51,177 nucleotides of DNA from Oscillospiraceae bacterium. GTDB lineage: Bacteria; Bacillota; Clostridia; Oscillospirales; CAG-272. The notes beneath the pieces are model-generated. The model worked only from the letters and a program-made list of their open reading frames with translations, did no database searches and was not told the DNA's origin. Shown here in pieces: positions 9,192 to 16,231 of this stretch (positions within the stretch are counted from its first letter, which is position 1; every line of letters begins with the position of its first letter). The DNA lies in assembly GCA_015063545.1 (NCBI GenBank), contig SVTX01000012.1:1-51177 (forward strand), in the 5' to 3' direction. The translations under genes were made by a program, and so were the position numbers.

Positions 9192-10058
9192 TTGTCGGAC
9201 GGTGCAAACTTGTATTATACTCTCTCTGAAAACGAAAGCAGAAGATTCAGAAAAATACTTCTTGACAATCTTACCAGATCCGCATCATTGGATACTGCAA
9301 CGAACGATACTTACGATGGAATCGGACGGCTGGGAGAAAAACAGATGCATTCTGCCCTTAAGTATTTTATATGCCCGGACGAAACCTGCCACGAAGTCAA
9401 GATCCAGAATTCTCCTCTCTACATTCAAAAGGAAGAAAATACAAAAAACAGAAAATACGTTGCGGATATACTCAACGGAGACACGATATACGAAATACAG
9501 ACAGGCGGATTTGCGCCTCTTGAAGAAAAAATAAAATGGATACTTGATAACACCTCATACCGCGTTGTGGTCATACACCCTATTGCGCAGACAAAATGGG
9601 TCTCAAAGATCGATGAGAACGGCAACATTTCACCAAGAAGAAAATCCAGCAGGAAAGGACGACTTGAGAATATAGCGGGAGAGCTTTATTTTTTCAGACA
9701 TTTTTTATCCTCTCCAAGATTTTCTCTCATGGTAGTGATGATGGAAGCGGAACAGTACGTAAAAACAAAAAAACAAAGCCGCCGCGCCAAAAAATATGAG
9801 CTTATTCCCATATCTCTCCTCGGAGTGTACTTGTTTAAAAATGCAGCAGATTATTCTTATTTTATCCCCGATTCCCTGCCCGATACGTTTACTGTTAAAC
9901 AATATTCCGAGCATACTAAAATAAAAGGAATAGATGCATATTCCATCACACGCACTCTCTGCGGTCTTGGACTTCTTTCCGAAGGCGAAACCTGCGGGCG
10001 TGCACGAACGTATCAAAAAATCAGCGCAAAAAAACAGTGTGTCGAAACAAAAAATTAA
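9192..10058 (+). CDS. Uncharacterised protein with PD-(D/E)XK-like motif
   Basis: 288 residues from a TTG start with AAAGGAG 9 bp upstream. I do not recognise a named family. Residues 45-105 have the order and spacing of a PD-(D/E)XK nuclease core: E49 in GRLGEK, a beta strand ending in D92 (VADI) and E101-x-Q103 (YEIQTG). A strand-rich segment (YRVVVIHPIA) follows. The C-terminal ~100 residues look like a winged-helix-type tail. It lies between spoIVB and the tRNA-Ser used as phage target, with host-like upstream signals, so it is probably a host gene. A nuclease role is inferred from the motif only. Confidence 0.7.
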   Translation: MSDGANLYYTLSENESRRFRKILLDNLTRSASLDTATNDTYDGIGRLGEKQMHSALKYFICPDETCHEVKIQNSPLYIQKEENTKNRKYVADILNGDTIYEIQTGGFAPLEEKIKWILDNTSYRVVVIHPIAQTKWVSKIDENGNISPRRKSSRKGRLENIAGELYFFRHFLSSPRFSLMVVMMEAEQYVKTKKQSRRAKKYELIPISLLGVYLFKNAADYSYFIPDSLPDTFTVKQYSEHTKIKGIDAYSITRTLCGLGLLSEGETCGRARTYQKISAKKQCVETKN

Positions 10059-10083
10059 AGTCAAGATTTATTTCAAAAAGGTA

Positions 10084-10112
10084 TTGACAAAACACGGCCG
10101 CTGTTGTATAAT
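10084..10112 (+). promoter_or_regulatory. Consensus promoter of the tRNA-Ser gene
   Basis: TTGACA (10084-10089), 17 bp, TATAAT (10107-10112): both hexamers are perfect. Transcription would start about 35 bp before the tRNA. Confidence 0.9.
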
Positions 10113-10154
10113 AGTTAGGCAAGTTCATTTAAACGGCCGACTTGCCAAGTATCT

Positions 10155-10245
10155 GGAGATGTACTCAAGAGGCCGAAGAGGCGCCCCTGCTAAGGGTGTA
10201 GGCCGGGTAACCGGCGCGAGAGTTCAAATCTCTCCATCTCCGCCA
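10155..10245 (+). tRNA. tRNA-Ser(GCU), prophage integration site
   Basis: A 91-nt class II tRNA with encoded CCA. The acceptor stem GGAGATG pairs with CATCTCC. The anticodon stem-loop CGCCC-CTGCTAA-GGGTG gives anticodon GCU, and a long variable arm (GGCCGGGTAACCGGC) is typical of serine tRNAs. The T arm is GAGAG-TTCAAAT-CTCTC. The last 20 bases form the attachment core, so integration leaves the tRNA intact. Confidence 0.97.
10226..10245 (+). repeat. attL core (20-bp direct repeat)
   Basis: Identical to 51040-51059. It covers part of the T loop, the 3' acceptor strand and CCA of tRNA-Ser(GCU), the usual target of tyrosine integrases. Flanking bases differ outside the 20 bp. Confidence 0.95.
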
Positions 10246-10246
10246 A

Positions 10247-10280
10247 CAAAAAATCACGGGCTTAAACCCGTGATTTTTTG
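10247..10280 (+). terminator. Phage-supplied terminator for the tRNA
   Basis: Directly after the att core, AAAAAATCACGGG pairs with CCCGTGATTTTTT across a 6-base loop and a T-run follows. It lies on the phage side of attL. It replaces the host terminator, which now sits after attR at 51061-51103. Confidence 0.9.
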
Positions 10281-10307
10281 TATTTTTATAACAAAATTAT
10301 TTCTCAG

Positions 10308-10390
10308 TTTTGTGCACATTTCATATCAAAGAATTGCCGTTGATGATATGTCAACAACACTTTTTAAGGTTTTGTGCCTAATTTTGTGCC
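10308..10390. other. Left integrase arm-type sites (TTTTGTGCC repeats)
   Basis: Three copies of TTTTGTGC(C/A) occur at 10308, 10370 and 10382. The last two form a pair almost identical to the pair at 50952-50971 at the other prophage end. Their place next to attL and attR fits arm-type binding sites of the integrase. The stretch 10246-10475 holds no gene, only the terminator, these sites and a dyad. Confidence 0.6.
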
Positions 10391-10397
10391 AACAAAA

Positions 10398-10413
10398 GTG
10401 ATAAATATATCAC
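10398..10413. promoter_or_regulatory. Perfect dyad GTGATA-AATA-TATCAC near attL
   Basis: A 6-bp perfect inverted repeat just inside the arm sites and upstream of the first rightward phage gene. It could bind a recombination directionality factor or a regulator; no partner is identifiable. Confidence 0.4.
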
Positions 10414-10475
10414 ATGGGAAAAATTTTAAGCTTTGTTTTCTCCTAAATATAAATTTATTATAGGAGGACAACGAA

Positions 10476-10502
10476 ATGGTCTGGAAAAATGAATACGGGT
10501 AG
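10476..10502 (+). CDS. Possible 8-codon leader ORF
   Basis: ATG GTC TGG AAA AAT GAA TAC GGG TAG encodes MVWKNEYG. TAGGAGG, a very strong Shine-Dalgarno, stands 8 bp upstream. It precedes the rightward gene at 10560 and could be a leader peptide or a decayed gene start. No attenuator hairpin is seen between the two. Confidence 0.35.
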   Translation: MVWKNEYG

Positions 10503-10559
10503 TAAATATTTGCCTTTCAAAACACTAACCATTTGAAATCTACACGAAAGGACAACATC

Positions 10560-10784
10560 ATGAATTGCAAATATGTACTTATAAGAGACACTTACAACGA
10601 TAAAAATTCAGTTAAATTCGGAATTGCCGCAATTGACGATTCTGGAAACATAATCGCTGAAGCGCACGATGTATCAGAAAATGAAGATAAAGTGATAGAA
10701 CTGATACACCGTTGCAATAAGCTCGAATTATCAAGCATTCATTTTTTTGAGGTCGTTTCTGACTTCATCAACGCTTGTGCTTGA
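10560..10784 (+). CDS. Small protein, possibly DUF6514-like
   Basis: 74 residues from the ATG at 10560 with GAAAGGAC upstream; an in-frame TTG at 10533 has no ribosome-binding site. The pattern FGIAAID..GNIIAEAHDVSE, then I.RCN...L..IHFFEVVSDFI recalls the small clostridial DUF6514 family (YGI...dIs...CN...HL.dVVEDF), of unknown function. It is the only rightward gene at the left prophage end and overlaps the convergent gene at 10731-11729 by 54 bp. Confidence 0.65.
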   Translation: MNCKYVLIRDTYNDKNSVKFGIAAIDDSGNIIAEAHDVSENEDKVIELIHRCNKLELSSIHFFEVVSDFINACA

Positions 10785-11729
10785 TTCCTTCGGGGAAGCA
10801 TCTTCGGATGCTTCCCTATTATTTTGCTCCTCCACATACTCCAAAAACAGATTTATAACCGTAGTCTGATCACGTTTAAAGTTCGTTTCCGTAACAGTGA
10901 TATTGCAGTAGCCGCTGTCATCTCCCATGATGATTGCAGAAATGACCGGCACCATCCTCACAAACCACTGAAATATGGTAATTATCGAAAAGTCCAAAAT
11001 AATGTTGATTACCACCAGGCATCCAAAGGCAACCATTATAGCTCTGTATACCATCTGTTTCTTTTTATCTGAGCGCTCGCGTTCTCGTCCGCTGGGACCG
11101 ATGAGCTTGTTTCTATCAGCCTCTCCATTTTCATTTAAAATAAGTCCCGGAACAAGGCGGATAGGCTTAGCTCTATTACACACAATGAGTGTTTTTCGTG
11201 TTTCCAGCGGCAAATCAAGTTTCATTATGCTTTTTTCGGACTTGCGCTGATACTTCTCTTTGTATTCCGAATACTCCATATCTATGTCAGCAAGGAGACT
11301 TTCTCGATACTGTCTAAGTTCCTTCACTTTGTAGTCCTTGCAAAAAATCGGAACAAGACCCGCTACCTTCCTATCATATATATTTTGCTTTTTTACCCTG
11401 TATTCCTTAAGAGATGTCTGATACTCTTCATCTCGACGCCCTCGTTGCTTGCCCTTGTCATATCGATTGCGATATACAAGAGTTGTAATAATGTATAGAA
11501 AAATTGTCAGCGCCGTAAAATTTTTCAAGTTACCCGGAGACAAAGTAAAGTCCGTGAACGATATAGCTGCCGCAATAAGCACAAGCGCTATAAGCATTAT
11601 ATCGTTCATGATTATTCTGTCGGGCGACTTGCTTACCATATCTTTCTCAAGAGTTCTTCGCGTTTCCCGGCGCATTTCAGATCGGCTCTTGACAACGTCT
11701 TCTGAAGCGTTTGTCGGTATTTTATCCAT
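10731..11729 (-). CDS. Phage membrane protein, unknown function
   Basis: 332 residues with no recognised family. Hydrophobic pairs at about 43-62 and 71-88 (IMLIALVLIAAAISF; ALTIFLYIITTLVY) and 227-265 (AIMVAFGCLVVINIIL and neighbours) predict about four TM helices. They are separated by a long, charged, probably coiled-coil cytoplasmic stretch (~95-215). The C-terminal tail is acidic and Ser-rich. It is the last gene of the late transcript, 2 bp after the holin-like gene, so a lysis or host-envelope role is possible. Confidence 0.65.
   Translation of the reverse strand: MDKIPTNASEDVVKSRSEMRRETRRTLEKDMVSKSPDRIIMNDIMLIALVLIAAAISFTDFTLSPGNLKNFTALTIFLYIITTLVYRNRYDKGKQRGRRDEEYQTSLKEYRVKKQNIYDRKVAGLVPIFCKDYKVKELRQYRESLLADIDMEYSEYKEKYQRKSEKSIMKLDLPLETRKTLIVCNRAKPIRLVPGLILNENGEADRNKLIGPSGRERERSDKKKQMVYRAIMVAFGCLVVINIILDFSIITIFQWFVRMVPVISAIIMGDDSGYCNITVTETNFKRDQTTVINLFLEYVEEQNNREASEDASPKESSTSVDEVRNDLKKMNA
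10793..10825 (+). terminator. UUCG-loop terminator inside the convergent gene
   Basis: GGGAAGCATC-TTCG-GATGCTTCCC followed by TATTATTTT is a 10-bp perfect stem with a stable tetraloop, 8 bp after the stop of the 10560-10784 gene. It lies within the coding 3' end of the opposite-strand gene. Confidence 0.8.
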
Positions 11730-11731
11730 GA

Positions 11732-12124
11732 TTATTTTCCTTCACCCTTCTCTTCTTCCGGCGCATCGGGCCGATCTTGAACATAGGACCCGTACTTATA
11801 TATTCCCGCACCTATAATGTTAGCAATCATTCCCCAAAAACAGACTATCACCATTTCCGTGATTATGCTTCTCAATGCCAAAAAAAGCACAAACAGAACG
11901 CACCAAATAACCCACACCGATGGAGACTTTAAAAATAATTTGATCTGTTTAAAAAACGGTATAACAGACAGCGCGGCAAATATCACGAACAGGCCCGACA
12001 TTGTAGCTTCTGCTGACATGTCAACCCATATCGGCATTTGCGTTATTGTTGCTATCAACGGAACTATAACGTCTATGCCTACGGCGGCCGTTTTAATGAG
12101 CTTCCCTTTCGTTGCATTTTTCAT
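11732..12124 (-). CDS. Holin-like small membrane protein
   Basis: 130 residues from the ATG at 12124, preceded by GAGGTG; the frame extends to 12160 without a better start. Three or four hydrophobic segments (AAVGIDVIVPLIATI, SGLFVIFAALSVIPFF, VWVIWCVLFVLFLALRS, VIVCFWGMIANIIGAGIY) and a charged C-terminus (PEEEKGEGK) fit a phage holin. Its place at the end of the structural genes agrees. The exact holin family is not identified, and no endolysin is beside it. Confidence 0.6.
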   Translation of the reverse strand: MKNATKGKLIKTAAVGIDVIVPLIATITQMPIWVDMSAEATMSGLFVIFAALSVIPFFKQIKLFLKSPSVWVIWCVLFVLFLALRSIITEMVIVCFWGMIANIIGAGIYKYGSYVQDRPDAPEEEKGEGK

Positions 12125-12134
12125 AACAAACACC

Positions 12135-12824
12135 TCAAATGTCCTGGGGTTCTCCGGCATTTATTTTTTCGTGCACGGAATCTATCACCGCCCGCAAAGC
12201 CTCATCATCACTAAGCATTTTGCGTGCATTTGCGTATTCCAACATCACGGTATCCTTAACGCCCTGGGGAAGGTTTTTTGAGTTTGCATAAACAGTTCTC
12301 AACATATCAAGAAGCGCCGTGTTCTGCGCCATAACGGCAGCTACGAGTCTGTTTCTGTCATCTTCCACAGTCTCATATTTTTCATACGCCTCTTTCATGG
12401 CATTGTAGCCGTCGATCATCTCGTTGATGCTCGAAACTACGGATTCTTGCTGCAAAAGCGCAGCAGACGTGTCCTTACGAACAGCTTTTACGTCTTTGGA
12501 CATATCAGATGTTTTTTTCTTCAAAGTACGTCGCAAGACGAGCAGTCCGATAAGTGTAATAGCCTCTCCGCCACTCCAGATAATTTCCGTCTTGTATCTG
12601 CGCGCGTACTCATAAATTCTCGCAAACAACGTGTGATATGTATTGCTTTGAGCTGTTTCGGTATTTTCTTGCACGGATTCCGCAGAACCTTCCGCAGGCA
12701 CCTCTTCGGGATTTATCGCGGTTTGCGTTTCGCCCTCAGTCTCAAGCGCCTCTGCATACGTTGCCGGCACGAACATACTTGCCATAACCGCAATACACAA
12801 TATTGCAAATAATATCTTTTTCAT
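12135..12824 (-). CDS. Exported single-TM phage protein
   Basis: 229 residues with a strong AAGGAGGAGA site. An N-terminal signal peptide (ILFAILCIAVMASMFVPATYAEA) is followed by a Glu/Thr-rich segment and one TM helix near 90-110 (IIWSGGEAITLIGLLVL). A long helical, charged C-terminal half follows (MSKDVKAVRKDTSAALLQQESVV begins it). No enzymatic motif is visible. Its position beside the holin-like gene suggests a lysis accessory or spanin-like role, but that is only contextual. Confidence 0.6.
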   Translation of the reverse strand: MKKILFAILCIAVMASMFVPATYAEALETEGETQTAINPEEVPAEGSAESVQENTETAQSNTYHTLFARIYEYARRYKTEIIWSGGEAITLIGLLVLRRTLKKKTSDMSKDVKAVRKDTSAALLQQESVVSSINEMIDGYNAMKEAYEKYETVEDDRNRLVAAVMAQNTALLDMLRTVYANSKNLPQGVKDTVMLEYANARKMLSDDEALRAVIDSVHEKINAGEPQDI

Positions 12825-12833
12825 GTCTCCTCC

Positions 12834-13286
12834 TTAAACCAGGTCGTATCCTTCCATCATGGAAGTAAACCTCTCGTTCAGCCTTTCAAATTTTTCCTCC
12901 AGCGCCACGAATTCGCCATGCAAAGCATCGTGAGCCGTTTTTAGTTCTGCAACAGCTTCGGGTAGATTTTCGTCATTCGGCACGACAATACGCCCGCCAT
13001 CAGATAAGTCCGTAGCGCACAAGCCTTCACAGTTCCACGTTTTGGGCGATACGCTACCGTCATACACAACCACGCGCACGTCAACGTTGCCCGACAATAT
13101 GCTGTATGGAATCTCGGTATCTCCATTGCTCAATGTTCGGTATGATGTGCCGTAAGGGGACTCTATTACAGCTACGGCAGTATCGGGCGCGCCCTCGAAA
13201 TGCACCGGGAGATTCCCCTTAGCTACGAAGTGCTTGCGCGTAGCAAGCACACCGAAGCCACCGTTCAACAACTTGTATTTGATCAT
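12834..13286 (-). CDS. Small tail-module protein with C-terminal coiled coil
   Basis: 150 residues. The first ~100 form a beta-rich domain (VHFEGAPDTAVAVIESPYG, IPYSILSGNVDVRVVVYDG, WNCEGLCATDL). The last ~45 are a heptad-like helix (ELKTAHDALHGEFVALEEKFERLNERF). Similar two-part proteins occur near phage tail fibres as baseplate or fibre accessories. Its ATG overlaps the stop of the gene before it (ATGA), so they are translationally coupled. Confidence 0.6.
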   Translation of the reverse strand: MIKYKLLNGGFGVLATRKHFVAKGNLPVHFEGAPDTAVAVIESPYGTSYRTLSNGDTEIPYSILSGNVDVRVVVYDGSVSPKTWNCEGLCATDLSDGGRIVVPNDENLPEAVAELKTAHDALHGEFVALEEKFERLNERFTSMMEGYDLV

Positions 13287-13459
13287 ACGGGAAGCTCCTC
13301 CACGTTCTGATCGGTCTCTGTGTACGTATACCTACAGGGACTTATATCAACCGCCTCGGAATATATCCTTCCGGTCTCAATTTGCATAATCATCTTTCCC
13401 TCATCGCTGAAGGTTCTGACAAGCTTATCATTTTCTTTATAAGGTTCTTGAATTATCAT
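13283..13459 (-). CDS. 58-aa phage protein, unknown function
   Basis: This small gene fills the gap between its neighbours: MIIQEPYKENDKL... to ...NVEELPV. AAGGAGGAAAC precedes the ATG at 13459. Its start overlaps the stop of the 13456-13680 gene and its stop overlaps the next start, a fully coupled tail cassette. Beta-rich and acidic with no known domain. Confidence 0.75.
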   Translation of the reverse strand: MIIQEPYKENDKLVRTFSDEGKMIMQIETGRIYSEAVDISPCRYTYTETDQNVEELPV

Positions 13460-13680
13460 GTTTCCTCCTTAAATGTTTCATTTGGGATGTCGATCTCACT
13501 CCATCCCTCCGGATACTCCGTATCTATAACACAGCCTTGGACCTCTCCGTCTCGGACAAGGCACTTGCCGTCGTCAGCTATCACCCTAAACAACACCGTG
13601 TATTCCTGATCCGGTTCTATAGGTGTAACACTAACGCCGCCGTCTTCTCTTTTGTATCGATATAAAATTTTGACTGTCAT
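13456..13680 (-). CDS. 74-aa tail-module protein
   Basis: 74 residues, predicted all-beta (KILYRYKREDGGVSVTPIEP, YTVLFRVIADDGKCLV). No recognised family. It overlaps both neighbours by 4 bp and is co-translated with the LRR fibre upstream. Confidence 0.65.
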   Translation of the reverse strand: MTVKILYRYKREDGGVSVTPIEPDQEYTVLFRVIADDGKCLVRDGEVQGCVIDTEYPEGWSEIDIPNETFKEET

Positions 13681-14765
13681 GCTTCTGCCCCCTCTACATA
13701 TTCGCTCTTCTTAACATAAGTTACCGCCAATGCTACCCAGTTTGTCGCCACTATCCATTCGTCATAAAGCGCATCGGGAAGAAGTATCACGCAAGTGGTG
13801 GGAACACCTGTAAAAACGCTGGTGTTAGGAATCACCGGCACTTGAGTACATTTTGAAAAATCAACCAGTTGCAACGCTTGGCAAGAGCTAAATACGCTGG
13901 CATATATGTTCTGAATGCCTGCAGAAACAACAACGCTCTCAAGGCTACGGCAGCTGCTGAAAGCGCTGCCGCCTATACTTGTCACAGTATCAGGAAGCTC
14001 CACGTGGACAAGACTACAATTGTAAAATGCATATGGACCTACATTAGTTGCACCGTCTAAATCTTGTGACGATATCTCTTTTATCGTTCGCCCGATGACA
14101 GATACAAGATTATTTTGGGCGACGTCTAACTTTCCTTGCAACTCCTTTGCCATGGCCTCGTAATCCACGAAATCATAACGGCTAACGTCCGTGTCGTAAT
14201 GAATAGTGGCATTCGGCGCGCCCCATGGAGCGCCCTCCTTCTCGCCCTCTCCCCACGGAACGTATATATCAGTAAGATTGTCACAACCGGAAAACATAGT
14301 GTACATCCCCGCAATTCCGCTAAAACATTCCATTTCCACATTGGGATTGCATATTGTGACAGTTTTAAGATTGCTACAGCTGTTAAATGCACTATATCTT
14401 ATCCGCAAAACACTTGTGGGAATCACCGCACTCACAATGCTTGCATTACCCAAAAATGCCGTCAGATCAATGCTTATAACAGGAAGCCCATCATGCGTGG
14501 GCGGAATTACTACGTCGGTATCAGTGCAATCCCCGATCCCCATCACATTATAACCGGAAACATCGTTGTAGGTTATGGCGAAAAACTCAAGACCCTCCGA
14601 ATACTTAATAGTAGCTCCGCTGCCGCTGTTGCTTTCAAAGGCCGCTTTCGCTTCTGTCGCCCAATCGCCGGACTTAATGGGATCCGTCTTTCCTGTTATC
14701 TCGCGTATGAAATCACACGCGTTTTTATAATGAGAATGCGGCATTATAGCCATCTGCTCGCTCAT
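13677..14765 (-). CDS. BspA-type leucine-rich-repeat tail fibre-like protein
   Basis: 362 residues. An N-terminal helical segment (to ~55) is followed by BspA/LRR_5 repeats: VVIPPTHDGLPVISID, SIVSAVIPTSVLRIRYSAFNSCSNLKTV, FSGCDNLTDIYVPWGEGE and, after a short helix, a second set (VTSIGGSAFSSCRSLESVVV, IYASVFSSCQALQLVDF). Such repeats bind host surfaces or other proteins. The place between the nozzle-like gene and the lysis end supports a receptor-binding role. It overlaps the larger LRR protein upstream by 4 bp. Confidence 0.75.
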   Translation of the reverse strand: MSEQMAIMPHSHYKNACDFIREITGKTDPIKSGDWATEAKAAFESNSGSGATIKYSEGLEFFAITYNDVSGYNVMGIGDCTDTDVVIPPTHDGLPVISIDLTAFLGNASIVSAVIPTSVLRIRYSAFNSCSNLKTVTICNPNVEMECFSGIAGMYTMFSGCDNLTDIYVPWGEGEKEGAPWGAPNATIHYDTDVSRYDFVDYEAMAKELQGKLDVAQNNLVSVIGRTIKEISSQDLDGATNVGPYAFYNCSLVHVELPDTVTSIGGSAFSSCRSLESVVVSAGIQNIYASVFSSCQALQLVDFSKCTQVPVIPNTSVFTGVPTTCVILLPDALYDEWIVATNWVALAVTYVKKSEYVEGAEA

Positions 14766-16231
14766 GCTCCCACCTCCGCTACGTTGATAAATCCATTAAG
14801 TGTCTCATTTATTGTGTTGACCTGCTCTTGCAAAGCTGCTCTCTGCTGAACTTCCTCATCTAAGCTCATGCGCAACCCCTCAAGCGTCTCATAGCCCATA
14901 AGCTTGTCCGCGTAAACGCTCCAATTTGTGTCATTTTTATAGCTGTCGAGCAAATGCATCGGAACATGATATTCCGCATTTGCGCTGTCAGAAAACACAC
15001 TTGTACTTTGTAACGTTACCACATTGTCGTTGTTCTCAATAATCACGCGGGCAAGTCTATAACACGACTTAAAGGCACCATCCCATATATAGGTCATGGT
15101 AGGAGGAAAAGTTACTTCCGTCATGTTATATTTTTGATAGAACGCCGACGGATATATCTGTGTAACATCTACACCTTCATAAGTGCTTGGTATGACAACC
15201 TCTGTGTCAGAACCACTGTACGCATGAACACAGTATTTTCCCTCTCTCAATGCGAAGCTCAAGCCTTCGGCCTTGTATTTTACTCCAAGAGGTTCTTTAA
15301 GTGAATATTTATTTTCTCCGGACACAACTGGGATCTTTCCTGCATCGGTCGCGGAGGCATTAGGCATGCCGATCACCTCGTAAATAAGAGCATCCACAGG
15401 AATACGCACCTCATCACCGCTTGTGAGCACAATAACAAGATCATTTGCGTCAGCATCGTAATATCCACGCTGCACCGTAAGCTCCAGCGGCAGATCTATC
15501 TGTTTTGCCTCCCCTGTCATGGGAACAAACTTCAAAACACCGGTTTTGGCATCGTATTCAACAGACGCCACGGTATTCTCTTGCGTTGCATCCACTCTCG
15601 CATTCGTAGCTATATCCAATTGTGCGGCATGGGTGATGGCGTTGCTGACAGCTCCGGTTACATACGGAACAACTGTATTTGCACCATATTCATTGATGTT
15701 GTCAGATATTTTTTGGAAAATGTAATCTTTGGCGCTCTGGGCAAGATTGCCCTCGCCAACAAAAATGGGGATTTTATCTCCAATAATCTTGTCATCTCCA
15801 CCATACGCCGCCAACTTAAATACGCCGTTTGAATCCTCTGTAATTTCGACCGTTGCGCACGACTTTTTAATGTCACGGACAATTATTGTAAATATATCGT
15901 GTAGAGGCCTTATTCCCGCTCCGGGATAATTAGAACAAAGTTTGTGGGAAATATCTCCGGACGAGAACCACCCAAGAAAGTCATTAAATGTAAAGTCTCC
16001 CCATGCGCTCGGAAGCTTCACGTATTCCGCAAAACTGCCGTTTTGGGTGGACGTTGCGATTTCATTATAGTGTTTTATTATAAGATTCGCCAACGCATCG
16101 AATGCCTCTTTCAACTGTTGCGCCGTCATTGCGCCCGATCCATACCTCGAATACGCATTCGGTCGGTCGTGCAGGGCTTGTACGCCTGTGGTTTTTATTT
16201 GTTTGTCTGTTATATTTTCAAATTTTTTCAT
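14762..16231 (-). CDS. Tail fibre with helical N-terminus and LRR_5 repeats
   Basis: 489 residues. Residues 1-290 are a fibre-like region with structural-protein features (AQQLKEAFDALANLI..., ALIYEVIGMPNASATDAGKIPVVSG). Residues ~310-430 carry LRR_5 units (VVIPSTYEGVDVTQIYPSAFYQKYNMTEV, TYIWDGAFKSCYRLARVIIENND). A short C-terminal coiled coil (EVQQRAALQEQVNTINETLNGF) could trimerise it. Start and stop are coupled to both neighbours. Probably the main receptor-binding fibre. Confidence 0.75.
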   Translation of the reverse strand: MKKFENITDKQIKTTGVQALHDRPNAYSRYGSGAMTAQQLKEAFDALANLIIKHYNEIATSTQNGSFAEYVKLPSAWGDFTFNDFLGWFSSGDISHKLCSNYPGAGIRPLHDIFTIIVRDIKKSCATVEITEDSNGVFKLAAYGGDDKIIGDKIPIFVGEGNLAQSAKDYIFQKISDNINEYGANTVVPYVTGAVSNAITHAAQLDIATNARVDATQENTVASVEYDAKTGVLKFVPMTGEAKQIDLPLELTVQRGYYDADANDLVIVLTSGDEVRIPVDALIYEVIGMPNASATDAGKIPVVSGENKYSLKEPLGVKYKAEGLSFALREGKYCVHAYSGSDTEVVIPSTYEGVDVTQIYPSAFYQKYNMTEVTFPPTMTYIWDGAFKSCYRLARVIIENNDNVVTLQSTSVFSDSANAEYHVPMHLLDSYKNDTNWSVYADKLMGYETLEGLRMSLDEEVQQRAALQEQVNTINETLNGFINVAEVGA

